NCBI GenBank assembly: GCA_019279435.1
Contig: JAAALK010000284.1
Span: 16,187,294 to 16,251,293 of the forward strand
Direction of reading: 5' to 3'
Source: Zizania palustris
Taxonomy: Eukaryota > Streptophyta > Magnoliopsida > Poales > Poaceae
DNA length: 64,000 nt
A program made the translations under genes and the position numbers. The first letter of the stretch is position 1, and the number at the start of each line of letters is the position of its first letter. Positions 45,464 through 56,617 of this stretch are shown one piece after another. The notes under the pieces are model-generated. The model worked only from the letters and a program-made list of their open reading frames with translations, ran no database searches and had not been told where the DNA came from.

Positions 45464-46909
45464 CTTTGTTCCCTAGAAAGCATCTTACTACTCTTAGCCA
45501 CCTTTGAGAAAAAGTCACAAGTTAGACCTCTCAATTACTTAAAAAACAGCGGATTGTCACTCCTATAATTTCTTCCTAATTGCCTCAAATAGAAGATGGA
45601 GTCTATTGAAAGGTTGTCAAAAACCCAAGAAGTCCTCTCCTCCCAAAATACAAAACTACCATACCAGTAACATTATCAACAAGTTCCACCAACACATCAA
45701 GCTATCCCCTTAGACATGAGGATACCCGAGAATCTTACATGCATGGGAGCCCAAACATGGGACATGGGAGGTGAAAACACACAAAAAAATATGCTAACAA
45801 GTTTCATCTTCTTAGGCACACAACTTGCATTATGTTTTGATGTAGCCATCGTCTTTTTGCCAAGTTATTGTGTGTTCCCGCGCATGAGTATTGATCTTGG
45901 AAGAGGGAGATCATCCTATCCACATCTTGCCTTTAGAGGTGGTAGTGTGGCACTAGTCATCATCTTCCCCTACTACTGCACCGACTCTTCTTAAAATAAA
46001 TTTCCATGGACATGTCCATCGTTAGCTCGCTAGCACTCAATTAACTAAAGAGGTTCAGGTGCATCATGTGTAATGCATTTAAGAGTTACTCAAATACTCC
46101 ATGACTCATTGACTCATGAGATGACTTGTTGTGTATGAGTAATAAATAAAGATGAATACTGGATTGGTACAATCGAGTGAACTAAAAATTTTAGGTATCA
46201 AATTCACTGTTCGATTGGCGTAGAGATGCAAGAATTGCTGACACAGTGATACTAGCTACCCATTGCTAGTGAAAAAGGTTTTAGGGCAATCCTTGTACAT
46301 AGGGTTACTCCTGAACAAGGTTTTAGCTGCCCATTTGATATCAAATTCACAGTGTAACAAACAAGGTTTTAGCTGTCCATTTCCCTATGTACATCTTTAA
46401 CCCTCTAATATAAATAAAGATGAACATGCATCAAATTCCATGGAGTGAACAAGGTTTTTGAAAAATGGTAGGAGTACTACTGGATGTATTATTTTAGAGG
46501 GTTGAAGATGTACGTAGGGGAAATGGAATTAAAGAGAAGGGTGGGGCAATTAAGAGAATGGGGCAAAATAGGAAGCCTCCGCTTCAACCCAGGCTCTCGC
46601 CTCTTTTTTGATTTTTTTGTAGGATCACATAGGGCCTATTTCAATGTGCAGGTCGTCATCTCCTCGATGATTAATCAATGATTACTTGTCGAGTCGGTAC
46701 CCGAACTCTGAGTTGTATGCTCAACTCGACTAGCTTGCTACTCAATCGACTATATCAACTAATCGTCATTTAGTCACGATTAATCGTTTTTTCCTGGCGT
46801 CATAGTTGTGCAGCTATGTGTAGCTACAGTAGCACAGTACATGTGAGTTTTAGAGTCGGCCCATGACGTCATCACATGTTTTCATTATGTATTTCACCTC
46901 CATGTACTG
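45464..46909. other. Intergenic DNA with an inverted-repeat element
   Basis: No gene supported. The stretch includes a short direct repeat AACAAGGTTTTAGCTG (about 46314 and 46360) and the inverted repeat described separately. AT-rich sequence leads to the copia-2 LTR. Confidence 0.5.
46377..46526. mobile_element. Foldback/MITE-like element, about 150 bp
   Basis: The left arm CCATTTCCCTATGTACATCT (from 46377, 34 bp) and the right arm ending GATGTACGTAGGGGAAATGG (46526) are imperfect inverted repeats with few mismatches, around an 80-bp spacer. No clear target duplication. Confidence 0.6.
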
Positions 46910-48489
46910 TGTAACTGAGAAACCAAGTGGAGTTTCACTGTTGTTTTAACTTAGTGATGAGAGATCAGTGTGTTCTTTGTGGAGATTCGTGTTTTCCTTG
47001 TATCATTGTGTGCAAGGTTGAGATGTGAGTCAACTATCAATGACGGGTGATTAAGGTCAAGCAGGGGGCTTGATACCAGACGATCAAGGATGTCAGGTGA
47101 AGTTGAGAAAGATCTCAGGTGTATACGTGGAGATGGAACAAGACATGGACGGACGGATGATCGTGACAGTGTGTTGACCAAGTCAGCGAAAGGGAGGCCA
47201 GTGCAAGTAACAAGATGACTCAGGGGATCGAGAGCGGGAGAGACTTGTTGGCGGTCGAGTTCGCGGATTGGTGACATATGTCGGTGATCTAGATGGCTTT
47301 GTTGGTTTCAGCTCAAAACTGTCAGATCGATATAAAAGTGTCCTGAAGAGAAGTCTTAGTCGCTATGAAAGCTTTGAATTGGGACAAATTACCTTTATAT
47401 AGGATTTTACTTTTTTTAGCCCTATGGTCCTTCGAGTTTGTAAAAAACTCTAAGGGTATTTGTGTCTTTTCTGGTTTTTGAATTGCCTATAAAAGACCAC
47501 CTAGTCCTAAGGTTTCTACCAACTCAACCACTTTCAAAATCTGAGTTCACTTTACTAATTCCTAAAAATTATTTTCTGCCATCTTCTTCCACCTGTACTA
47601 CTGGCTTCTTTACTCTAGTTTTTATCGTCGGTGTACTGTTCAATGTGGGATGCCATTGATTTCTTCTGAACCGCTCTAGTTTTCTGAATTCCTTGTTGCC
47701 TGTTTTCTAGATGTACTGTCGTCATCGGTTTTCCTGAACCGGATGAGTAGAAGCGGCGCTCCACAGGCGTGGTCTTCGGCGGTGCATCAACTGGGCATGC
47801 ACATGATCCACTCCGCTGAGAGGCCACCGGGAACTGTGCGACGCTAGTCCCATGTGGGAGGCTGGTTTTCTTGATAAATCCTTGTGCACGCTATCCCCGA
47901 TTTTTTCTAGAATTTCCAAACCGGCGCTGCTGCCTCTGTATCTTCGCCGAGTGCCGCTTCGTGTCTGTTCGGTAGAATGCGCTAGAAGGCACTGTGTTGG
48001 AAGGCAGCCAGATTGGTGCACAGGAGATAGAAAGTGACAGTTGTACAATCTGCCTCGATCCTCGTGCAACATCAGTATGCTTAAAAGGTAAGTAGGTATG
48101 AATCAAATCTCACCTTGCGTCTAAATTATTGGATTAATTATCTATGATCAATAGATGTATTCCTAGCACTTGAGAATTTGATTGTCTAGCCTGTGAACTA
48201 ATTTTAATCTACCTTGTGTGCTTAGTACGGGTGTATTTTCAATCAGGACATCAATTAGTTTTTGAAGACTATATTATTTTTAGTGCTTATGATCTCTCAA
48301 ACTGTCGCATCACTTCATATATGACAGGAGAGTGATAGCACTGGCTATCTTTGGGATTTTGCTGTGAAATCTTATTTGCTTCCGCGTGTTCTTTTAGAGG
48401 AGCGTTGGGTGTTTAGAAAAGACCATCAATTCGAAAGAATTTGTTGAGGCACCTATTCACCCCCTCTAGTCGCCCGTTTTGGTCCTACA
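46910..48489 (+). repeat. 5' LTR of copia-2 (family C)
   Basis: TGTAACTGAGAAACCAAGTG...TTTTGGTCCTACA, 1580 bp. The start is set by alignment to the solo LTR, and the end by the adjacent primer site. Confidence 0.82.
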
Positions 48490-48491
48490 AT

Positions 48492-48503
48492 TGGTACCAG
48501 AGC
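48492..48503 (+). promoter_or_regulatory. copia-2 primer binding site
   Basis: TGGTACCAGAGC, complementary to initiator Met tRNA with one change, 2 bp inside the LTR. Confidence 0.82.
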
Positions 48504-48559
48504 AGGTTAAGATCACCAGTTGTCCTTAACCGGTTTTGTGATCCATTAGCAACTTGAAC

Positions 48560-50335
48560 ATAGTTAGTAAAATTTCTTTGTTCGATGGGACGAATTTTGC
48601 TTACCGGAAGGTACGCACGGAGGCTTATCTACAAAGCCAAGGAAGTGTAATTTGGGAGATTGTTGATTTATAATACTCCATCCCTAAGACTCACACTACT
48701 CAGGCTAAGAAATATCAGTATATTGTTAACTGCAAAGCTAGAAATATACTATTCATTAGCTTGAGACAAAATGAGTTCGACAGGGTGTAACACCATCAGA
48801 CTGCTAGGGAGATTTGGTCCACTATGACTGTTTTTCATGAGAGCACATCTCAGATCAAGGCTAGGCACCAAAGAACTTATTAACATTATCAAATGTTTGT
48901 GCAGAGCCCTGGTGAATATATAGATGCCATGTTTTCCCGTTTTGATGCCATCGTGAGTAATGTTCATTCCACGGGTGTACTTTCTTATTCTGATCATGAG
49001 AGGGCTATCAAGCTTTTCTATGATCGTAGAATATGGGAAGTGAAGATATCCAGCAAGATGAAGTCCACTGAGATTGCTAAGGAATCTCGCTGAGAGCTTG
49101 AAAACTCTTTGCCACCATCCATGGCACTAGTTTCCGATTATGGCAGTGGCACCTCATCTAGAGGTATTGCATCTGGTTCTTCTAGGTCTTCTATCTTTGC
49201 TGGTGGCTTTGCCTCGTCATCTCTAGTCTCTATCACAAAAGAGCATGTGGACACTCTGGATGATGAGGAGCTTGCTCTCATTGTCAATAAGTTCACCTGG
49301 TTCTATAATAACATATGGGATTAGAGGAGAGGAGGCTCTCGGGGATGTTTTGAATGCAAAGATCTTTCTCACATTAAAGCTAACTGCCCTAAATTGAAAA
49401 AGAAAAATGAGAATGAGCACTGGCACCAAAAGAAGGACAAGAAGAACCACGACAAGTTGGCCAAGATAGAAGCTAAGGGAGCGTCTAGATCTTTCATGGC
49501 TACACTGAGCGACATCGACACTTCTTCAAGTGAAGAGCCAAGCTCTGACGAGGATGAACTGCAGAAGGAGAAGAAGAAGGCAAAGGACTTCACCGACCTC
49601 TGCTTCATGGCTGACGACATCCACAACAACGATGAGCTAGAATCATCAGAGGTAATTTTATCCTATGACCAACTTTTGGTTAAAGTTGATGAATTAAATG
49701 ATGCTTTAATTGGTCAAGATAGGTTATTTGTAAAAGCTGCTAGAGAACGCAAAGAACTTAGACTTAGACTTGATTATGTTTCCACTGAATATACCATGCT
49801 TAAGTCTAAGTTAGATGATGTTGAATGTGAGTCTTGCTGTGTTATCATGAGTGAGCTTGTCAAGCTACGGTCTGTGCACGCTCAAACTATTGATAAGCTT
49901 GAGATTGCACGGAAAGAACTCACAGTGGTGGAGTCTAGACCTCTTATTATGCTTGTTCAAACTGCCCCTTGCTCATTGAAAGTATTGAACTTAGGGACAA
50001 GCATGTTAGGGATCTAGAGGATAGATTGGAGAGTGCTGAGAGTTCTAAGGACGTGCATCTTGAATGTCCCACCTGCATTATCCTCAAGGACAAACTTAGC
50101 TTTGCTAGAGGTCAAGGCAAAAAACTCATGACTAAAAATGAATACATTCTTTCTATGGTGAACAAGTGTACTAAGGGAAAGGATAAGATGTATTTGCTCT
50201 TGGCCAAGACCAAGATGTGTGTTGATAAGGCTAGTTTGAATTTGGGTTTGGGTTATGATAGAACCACATCTGAGGGGAAGGGCAAGACTGTTTTTACTGC
50301 CTCCACCACTCTTGAAAAGAGAAAGCTAGCATAGT
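48560..50335 (+). pseudogene. copia-2 Gag with long coiled coil
   Basis: It begins KISLFDGTNFAYRKVRTEAY and continues with the Gag core (REIWSTMTVFHESTSQIKAR, YIDAMFSRFDAIVSNVHSTG), the zinc knuckle CFECKDLSHIKANC (about 49345), an acidic linker and a coiled coil (DELNDALIGQDRLFVKAARE). The frame changes near 49960 and the coiled coil continues (DKHVRDLEDRLESAESSKDV) to a stop at 50332. Stops within the first frame include TGA at 49091 and TAG at 49322. This Gag layout (knuckle followed by long coiled coil) fits the SIRE/Maximus branch. Not translatable as one protein. Confidence 0.83.
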
Positions 50336-52134
50336 CTCTGCACCCCAAGCTAAGAAAACCCCATAGCCTATCAAGAAAACACCTCCTCTACCCAAGAGTT
50401 CTGCTAATCTAAAACCAAGAGAGCTTGTGAGAAAATCCCAATTTTTCAATGTGCCAACCCCCAAGAGGATTTTTCATTGTTCTTATTGTTAGAGGGTGGG
50501 TCATTTGATTGGCTTTTGCTTTCGTCGCATGAAGGATGAGCGACGTTCTTGGGAGATGAGTGCACGGAACATGTATCAACCACATGTTGGTATACATGAG
50601 CTTATCTCTCATTATCCTTCTTGCTTTCGTGAGGCTCCACATTTTCATTCTAGAGGATTTGCCCAGCGTGGTTTTCACCATGGCTCATATGGTGCTAGAC
50701 CACATGTAAGTGGTTTTGATCCTTGACAGGTTCGGAGACCTCGACGTGTTTCTGGTTTTTATCATGGTAGTTGACCGGATGCTTTTTATCGTGATTTGCA
50801 TTCCACTGATGCACAATATATTGCTTTTACTTCTGCCACTCAAGTTTCTCAGTGCTGGATACCTATAAAGTTTTTTACTTATCCCAGCACTGAGCACTCG
50901 AGACATTTTCTTCATGTGTAGATGGTAGATGGAGGACTAGAGAATAAGTGGATCATTGATTCCGGTTGTTCATGCCACATGACCGGGAAGACATCATACC
51001 TTTGCCTTTCACTCTACTCCTTCGGCAACAATCGAAGGAGTAGAGTGAAAGGCAAAGGTATGATGAAGATTAATGAAATTTCATTCTCAAAGATATCACT
51101 TTGGTTGAGGATTTAGGATACAATTTGCTTTCTGTATCTCAGCTGCTTGATGAGGGCTCGGAAGTGCATTTCAAACGCGATACTTCACAAGTTCTCGATT
51201 CTTCTAGTGGTTTGGTTTGTAAGATTTCAAGAATAAGGATGGTCTTTGGAGCTGACTTTTCTATGTCTTTTGTTTCTTCTCATTGCCTTATTGATAAACC
51301 TTATTCTGAGCTCTAGATGTGGCATAGGAGACTAGGGCATATGAGCTTTGACTTGCTCGTTCGATTGAGTGTCCTAGGTCTGATCAGAGGATTGCCCAAG
51401 CTCAAGTTTGAGAAGAATATTATTTGTTCCCGTTGTCGACATGGAAAGATGGTGGTCGCCTCTCATTCACCAATCAATGTGGTCATGATAGAACAACCTG
51501 GAGAACTTCTCCATATGAACACTATAGGTCCATCTCGGGTTAGTTCTTTAGGTGGCAAATGATATGTCCTTGTCGTGGTGGATGACTAATCTTGTTATTC
51601 TTGGGTCTTCTTTCTTGCAAGCAAGGATGAAGTGTTTTCTCACTTTTAGAGCTTAGCTTTGAGACTATTAACTGAACTTTCTCGTGCATTGAAAGCAATC
51701 AGAAGTGATAATGGCACCGAGTTCAAGAATAGTTTCTTTGTTGACTTTTGCCTTGATCACAATATTAAACATCAATTTTATTCTCCACAGGTTCATCAAC
51801 AAAATGGAGTTGTTGAGAGAAAGAACCGCACTCTGGTGGAGATGGCTAGGATGGTGCTCGATGAGCATAGGACTCCTAGAAGGTTTTGGACTGAGGCCAT
51901 GAGCACTTCTTATTACATCTCCAATCGGATTTTCCTACGCTCACTTTTGAATTTGACTTCTTTTGAGTTGTGTTTTGGAAGGAAGCCCAAGGTTACTCAT
52001 TTGAGAGTGTTTGGATGTTAGTTCTTCATTCTAAAATATGGTAATCTTGACAAATTTGAGTCGTGTTCTTATGATGGTATCTTTTTGGGTTATTCACTTC
52101 ATGGTTATTCATATCATGTCTTTAACTTTGATAC
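50336..52134 (+). pseudogene. copia-2 second knuckle, protease and integrase
   Basis: A second knuckle-like motif (CSYC, then stop, RVGHLIGFCFRRM) lies at about 50480. The protease motif WIIDSGCSCHMTG is at about 50949. The Gag-pre-integrase finger MWHRRLGHMSFDLLVRLSVL to CSRCRHGK is at 51317-51450, and the integrase core at 51500-51870 (VVVDD, IRSDNGTEFKNSFF, QNGVVERKNRTLVEM, so the D-D-E residues are recognisable). Then comes the region up to YDGIFLGYSLHGYSYHVFNF, where gypsy-2 begins. Stops include TAG at 51314, TGA at 51560, TAA at 51587, TAG at 51647 and TAG at 52019. Reverse transcriptase would lie beyond the gypsy-2 insertion and outside the window. Confidence 0.86.
50994..51063 (+). 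repeat. Perfect 31-bp inverted repeat with an 8-nt loop
   Basis: The arm at 50994-51024 is the exact reverse complement of 51033-51063; the loop is GCAACAAT. The right arm encodes the expected protease-flank text (RRSRVKGKGMM); the left arm encodes an unrelated-looking SYLCLSLYSF. Confidence 0.97.
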
Positions 52135-55100
52135 TGTAACACCCCAAATTTTCAAAGGAATAAAAATATTATTTAATTCAATTTCCTGGATTTTATTATT
52201 TTGAAAATTACCTTTAAATACCCTTCTTTACCATTTTGAACTACATCATAGAGTAAATGGCCAAACCAGGTGCTAAAACTTTTTATGTATGATCCTAAGA
52301 CCAGAATACATTTCTGAGAATTTTTATAAATTTTTACCAACCTTGGAAGTAGCCCTAAGATTTTAATCTATTTTTTTGAATTATTTTTATTCAGAAATGT
52401 TTTGAAACAGTATTGGGCCTATCTCCTCCCTTCTCTCTCTCCCGGCCGGCCCAGCCCGTCACCCTCGCCCACCTTAGGCTGACAGCCCGACCCCACCTGT
52501 CGGCGCCAATCGCCTCCCCTCGCGCGCGCGCCCGACACCTCGGCCCCACCCGTCAGCCCTCTCGCTTGTGCGCTCGCGCCCGCTGGCCAGTGGCCCCCAC
52601 CTGTCGGACTCGTCGTCCACCTCCTGCCACCACCCCCAAACTTCGCTGGCCGACTTTAATCCCCGCAATTCGCTCGTCGCCGGCCCCCTCCCCTCCATTT
52701 AACGCCGGCATTAACACCCCCGCGACGCGCTGACCGTTTCCCCCATTGAATTCACGCGTCATCGTCCCGTTATCGCCTGCATGCGGTGAAACCGCCTCGC
52801 TGGTGTTCACTCATGGTCTCCCCCGATTGCGCCCCCCTGCCCCCGCCGGTACCCCTATTTAAACCGCTGGCTTCCACCACGTCCGACCCCCACGACCATT
52901 CGGTGTGAGAACAAACAGAGCGCCCGCAATTCACCTTTTAGCGCACTCCTACTGTTTCGCCTCCGGCCACTGCTCGCCGTCGCCTCGGGCCACCTCCGTC
53001 CACGCCCTCATCACCATCGTGACCGCCAGGACGACCCCGACCTCGACCACCCCTCCGTCGACACTGAACCCTGCTGGATCGCCGTCGCCGCCAAGGAGCC
53101 GAACACCTTCGCCGCCTCCGCTCATCGCCGGCCTCGCCCCGTCGACCGTTCGCCATCGCAAGGGTACCCTCGTGTTCCCCTTAGTTCCCTCGTTATTTAT
53201 TTAGCCTTAGTTAGGCCGGATAGCCCTCGACGTCGCCGGAATCGCTCATCATCGCGTCGCCGGAGTCGGGGAAGACGGGTACTAAACCCCCCCGACACGT
53301 GCCGTGTCGGATTCAATCCCGACCGCGCGATCGTGATCGAGTGGCATTAGTTGTACCACATGCGCGATCTAATCCGCACCGTCAGATCTGGTCAAAGCGG
53401 TATGTTTTAATCTCGCGCGTTCATTTCCATTTAAAACCTGCACTCGATCTCGTGCGTCCACGTAGTACCCTTTCACGCGTTTTAATCGTGGCCATCCGTT
53501 ATCACTTAACCGTCCCGCCTCGCTCTCGCGCGTTGGATCTGGATCCAACGGTTCAGATTGGGCCAGACCACGCGCACAGTGCGCGGGTTCACCGTGGACC
53601 TGGCTCACCGTGGACCCAAGGGGAATTAAATTTAAAAATAAATTCCAGAAACTGTTTTAAACTTGTAAAATTCATATCTAGCGCATTTCAACTTAAAAAA
53701 TTACCATTCCAATTTCAGAAAATTTGTAAAATTATTCTCTACATGTTCATACAATAAAAACAGTAGGTTTACTTTGGACTTTTCATGTTTATTTAAATAG
53801 GTATTCAAATGCCCTTAGGGTAAAAATATAAATTCAAATATTTAAACTTCAATAAAGTTTATATTTATTCCTTTCTGTTCATATACTGGAAACCACTAAT
53901 TTGGACATGAACTTTTCATTTTAAAATTTATTAGGAAACTTAAAATGAGACTACTCACATTTAAAACCCCTTTTTATAAAGGACAACCTTTCATTATAAT
54001 TCCTTCTAAAATTATTTATAAAATAAATTTCAGAAACTTAACAACTTGGTTTTCATTCAATTAAACCAATTTAAACCTATGTGCTTATTGTGTGATGTTA
54101 TATTGTTTGATTGAATGTCGTATTCTACTTTGTTTATATTGAAAAGACTACGACGCCGTCGAGGAGCCGGAATATTTCCCGGAAGTTCCTCCCTCCCCAT
54201 TCGCTGAACAAGGCAAGTCACCAAACCAATCTTTTGAGCATATTGAACCCATGTTTTATTAAACTATCGCTAAAACGCATAGGTTATACATGCATTAGTC
54301 AAATGAAACCCTTACAATATATTTATTTAGGATCCCCCGACCTTGATGTGCAACCCAAGCCGTGCTATCTCGTCTAACCTCCTTGTCACCATATGATTAA
54401 TGATATTAGCTAGTGTCCAATGTATTGACACGATCGCTATAGGATAAAAAACTGAGTCGTAGTAAAATGGTTCTACTATATGATCCCCGTTACTTCTTAT
54501 CCTTGGAATTCTGTTGGTGATGAGTTATGGTTGTGAGTGTATGCATGGTGGGTTCCGGGTGCAAGCTAGGGCATTGGTCGGTAGCACCCGGGGCACTATA
54601 AGGACCGGTCTGCGGGATCCGTTGCAATACACTTCCGTACTAACCACAAGTCTAATGGGTAAGTCCTAACTAAGGTATGGAGTGTTCCAAACCGAGGCCA
54701 CCATTTGGAGATGGGTCAAGCAGCACCTGCGGGTGGCTTGTACCGACGTGGCGCAAAAGGGGGTGCGACGTTAGCCGGGATGCGGCCCGGCGCGCCGACG
54801 AAACCTAGAGCGGGTGGTTATCGCTTGGAGCATTTCATGCCGAGGTTTTGGCACGAGTTCCCGTGGTATGGGTCATCTCGTTTGGGATGAGTGCGTGCCT
54901 TGTGGGTACAATAGTACATCTCTGATCAGAGTCATAAATCTTTTCGAAAAGCCGAGCCCACGGTCAAGGGCGGGTTGCGTGACATCCCACAGTTAGATTA
55001 CTTTGAATATGTATGTGCATGATGGTTTGACATGTAAGGACTGTTGTGCGAGGAGGTAAAACGTACTCCTCGAGTTAGATGATGTTGTTGATGCTCATTT

Positions 55101-55506
55101 TACTTTTCCGTATGATTAAATTTTACTACACTAAATGCAATAACTGAAAATGTACTTTTCCGCACTATTAGCCATTACCCTACCTTGTTTATTACCCTGC
55201 ATTATTACTTGCATTTGCGGTGGCTTGTTGAGTACTTTTTGTACTCATACCCGTTGAACACCACAGAGGATGCCTACTACGAAGACGGTCTGGAGTAGCG
55301 ACCCAGTCAAGAAAACGATCCTGAAGAAGATGTTCGTCATGCTATTTACTTTTATTGCTATTTTTATTTCAACTCTGATGTAATAATTATGGTCTGCGTA
55401 CCATTAATACTGTCGTATGTACGATTGTCACATGATGAACCTCTTGTATTATTGTTTTTCTTACGAAATTCAATAATGTTCCGATTTGGTAAATCGGGGC
55501 GCTACA
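52135..55506 (+). repeat. 5' LTR of gypsy-2, 3.4 kb
   Basis: TGTAACACCCCAAATTTTCA...ATCGGGGCGCTACA. It is unusually long and contains a GC-rich stretch (52430-53600). Several ORFs in it are without meaning. It shares blocks with the LTRs at 38061 and 42425. Confidence 0.87.
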
Positions 55507-55509
55507 AGA

Positions 55510-55522
55510 TGGTATCAGAGCC
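55510..55522 (+). promoter_or_regulatory. gypsy-2 primer binding site
   Basis: TGGTATCAGAGCC, 3 bp inside the LTR end; complementary to the 3' end of initiator Met tRNA. Confidence 0.9.
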
Positions 55523-55644
55523 GACTTGACTGTAGGAAGCCAAACAGACCCACCTAGCCAATAGCTGCAGAAAATTATTTCTCGAAAACCTACTTTATAA
55601 ACTTTGTTCCTCCCCTCACTTTTCTTCAACTTGCTGTTTTGTAG

Positions 55645-56427
55645 ATGCCTGTCTACCAAGTCCACAGCTACTGCCGCCACTTTGAGGGCTTCGTCAGGGA
55701 GCTCCGCATGATGCTCACATTCCTCGGGTTCCTCTTCAAGCCCAAATTTCAAGGAGTGTACTTGGAAGAGTTTGTCGGACCCTGCGACGTCTCCCTCACC
55801 GTCCACGGCTCCGGAGAGCATCTGTCGTCCTACACCACCATGCTTGGAGGCTCGACTTTCGACGTCGCGTGCCAACGAGTCGCTCTGCAGGCCCTTATGG
55901 AGCTGAGGATGATCTACGATGATCGTCTTCAGAACTCGTCATTCCGGCTTGTGCCGAAGCGCACTCCCGGCGCCTACCGTAGCATCTACCTCAAAGTTCA
56001 CTCCGTGCGTGATCCGGTCATGGCCTGGCAGTCGCGTCTTCTTCAGGCTATGGATGACCTCCATACTGAGGCGGTGCTCGACGCCGATGAGCACCATGAG
56101 GCGGTTGAGTTTCTTCGTGAGGAGACGAAGAACTTGATCCAACAGAATGGCGAGCTGCAGCGGAAGATTATGCAGCTATAGAAGGACATCACATAGATGG
56201 TTCTCCTCCTCCCGAGGAAGAGGAAGCCCATCCGTGAGCCCGTCCCTCGCCCCAAGCGGATCCCGCCACACCCCTCCACCCCCAGACCATCCACCGCCAG
56301 CGCCCCTGCACCACGTCCTGGCCTCATCTCTGACTCCATTATCGAGAACTTTCTCGAGCCCACCATCCCTCGAGAGCCACGTACTCGTGGTTCCGAGAGC
56401 ACGGAGACCGCCTCCGGTGGCGAGTAG
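55645..56427 (+). pseudogene. gypsy-2 extra ORF upstream of gag (two amber stops)
   Basis: A separate ORF between the primer site and gag: MPVYQVHSYCRHFEGFVREL, VYLEEFVGPCDVSLTVHGSG, FDVACQRVALQALMELRMIY, then a helical tail (AVEFLREETKNLIQQNGELQ). TAG codons at 56179 and 56194 interrupt it, but the same frame continues to 56427 with a Pro-rich, basic tail (RKRKPIREPVPRPKRIPPHP). Uninterrupted it would be about 260 residues. I know similar ORFs before gag from grass gypsy elements; they lack an assigned function. The frame is distinct from gag (which starts at 56618), so it would need its own expression route. Confidence 0.75.
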
Positions 56428-56617
56428 GCGCTAGGTGTCGCTGTTTTATAAAATAATTCTTGTATGTGGTGCTATCTACAACGAGTTGTGTTGTAGATAG
56501 AATAAGAGCTTGAGTGTAATGAACAATTTTACCACTTGGTTTATATGCATGAGCTTTATAAGCTATTTTCCTTAATTGTATCGTCATCATCTTTTTATAT
56601 CATGATATATTCAGAAG

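Larger units (their letters stand above)
46910..52134 (+). mobile_element. copia-2 (SIRE-like), truncated by gypsy-2
   Basis: An LTR (46910-48489), primer site, coiled-coil Gag, protease and integrase in copia order. The element is cut at 52134, inside the integrase C-terminal part, by the insertion of gypsy-2. It shares LTR family C with the solo LTR at 2336-4160. It carries many stops, at least one frameshift near 49960, and a 31-bp hairpin scar. Confidence 0.9.

Noticed and set aside
45716..45994. 92-codon ORF (MRIPENLTCMGAQTWDMGG)
   Set aside because: No recognisable family and no supporting context in AT-rich, TE-dense DNA.
52413..53757. Several Pro/Arg-rich ORFs in the GC-rich part of the gypsy-2 LTR
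   Set aside because: They lie wholly in an LTR with defined ends and overlap on both strands with no domain.
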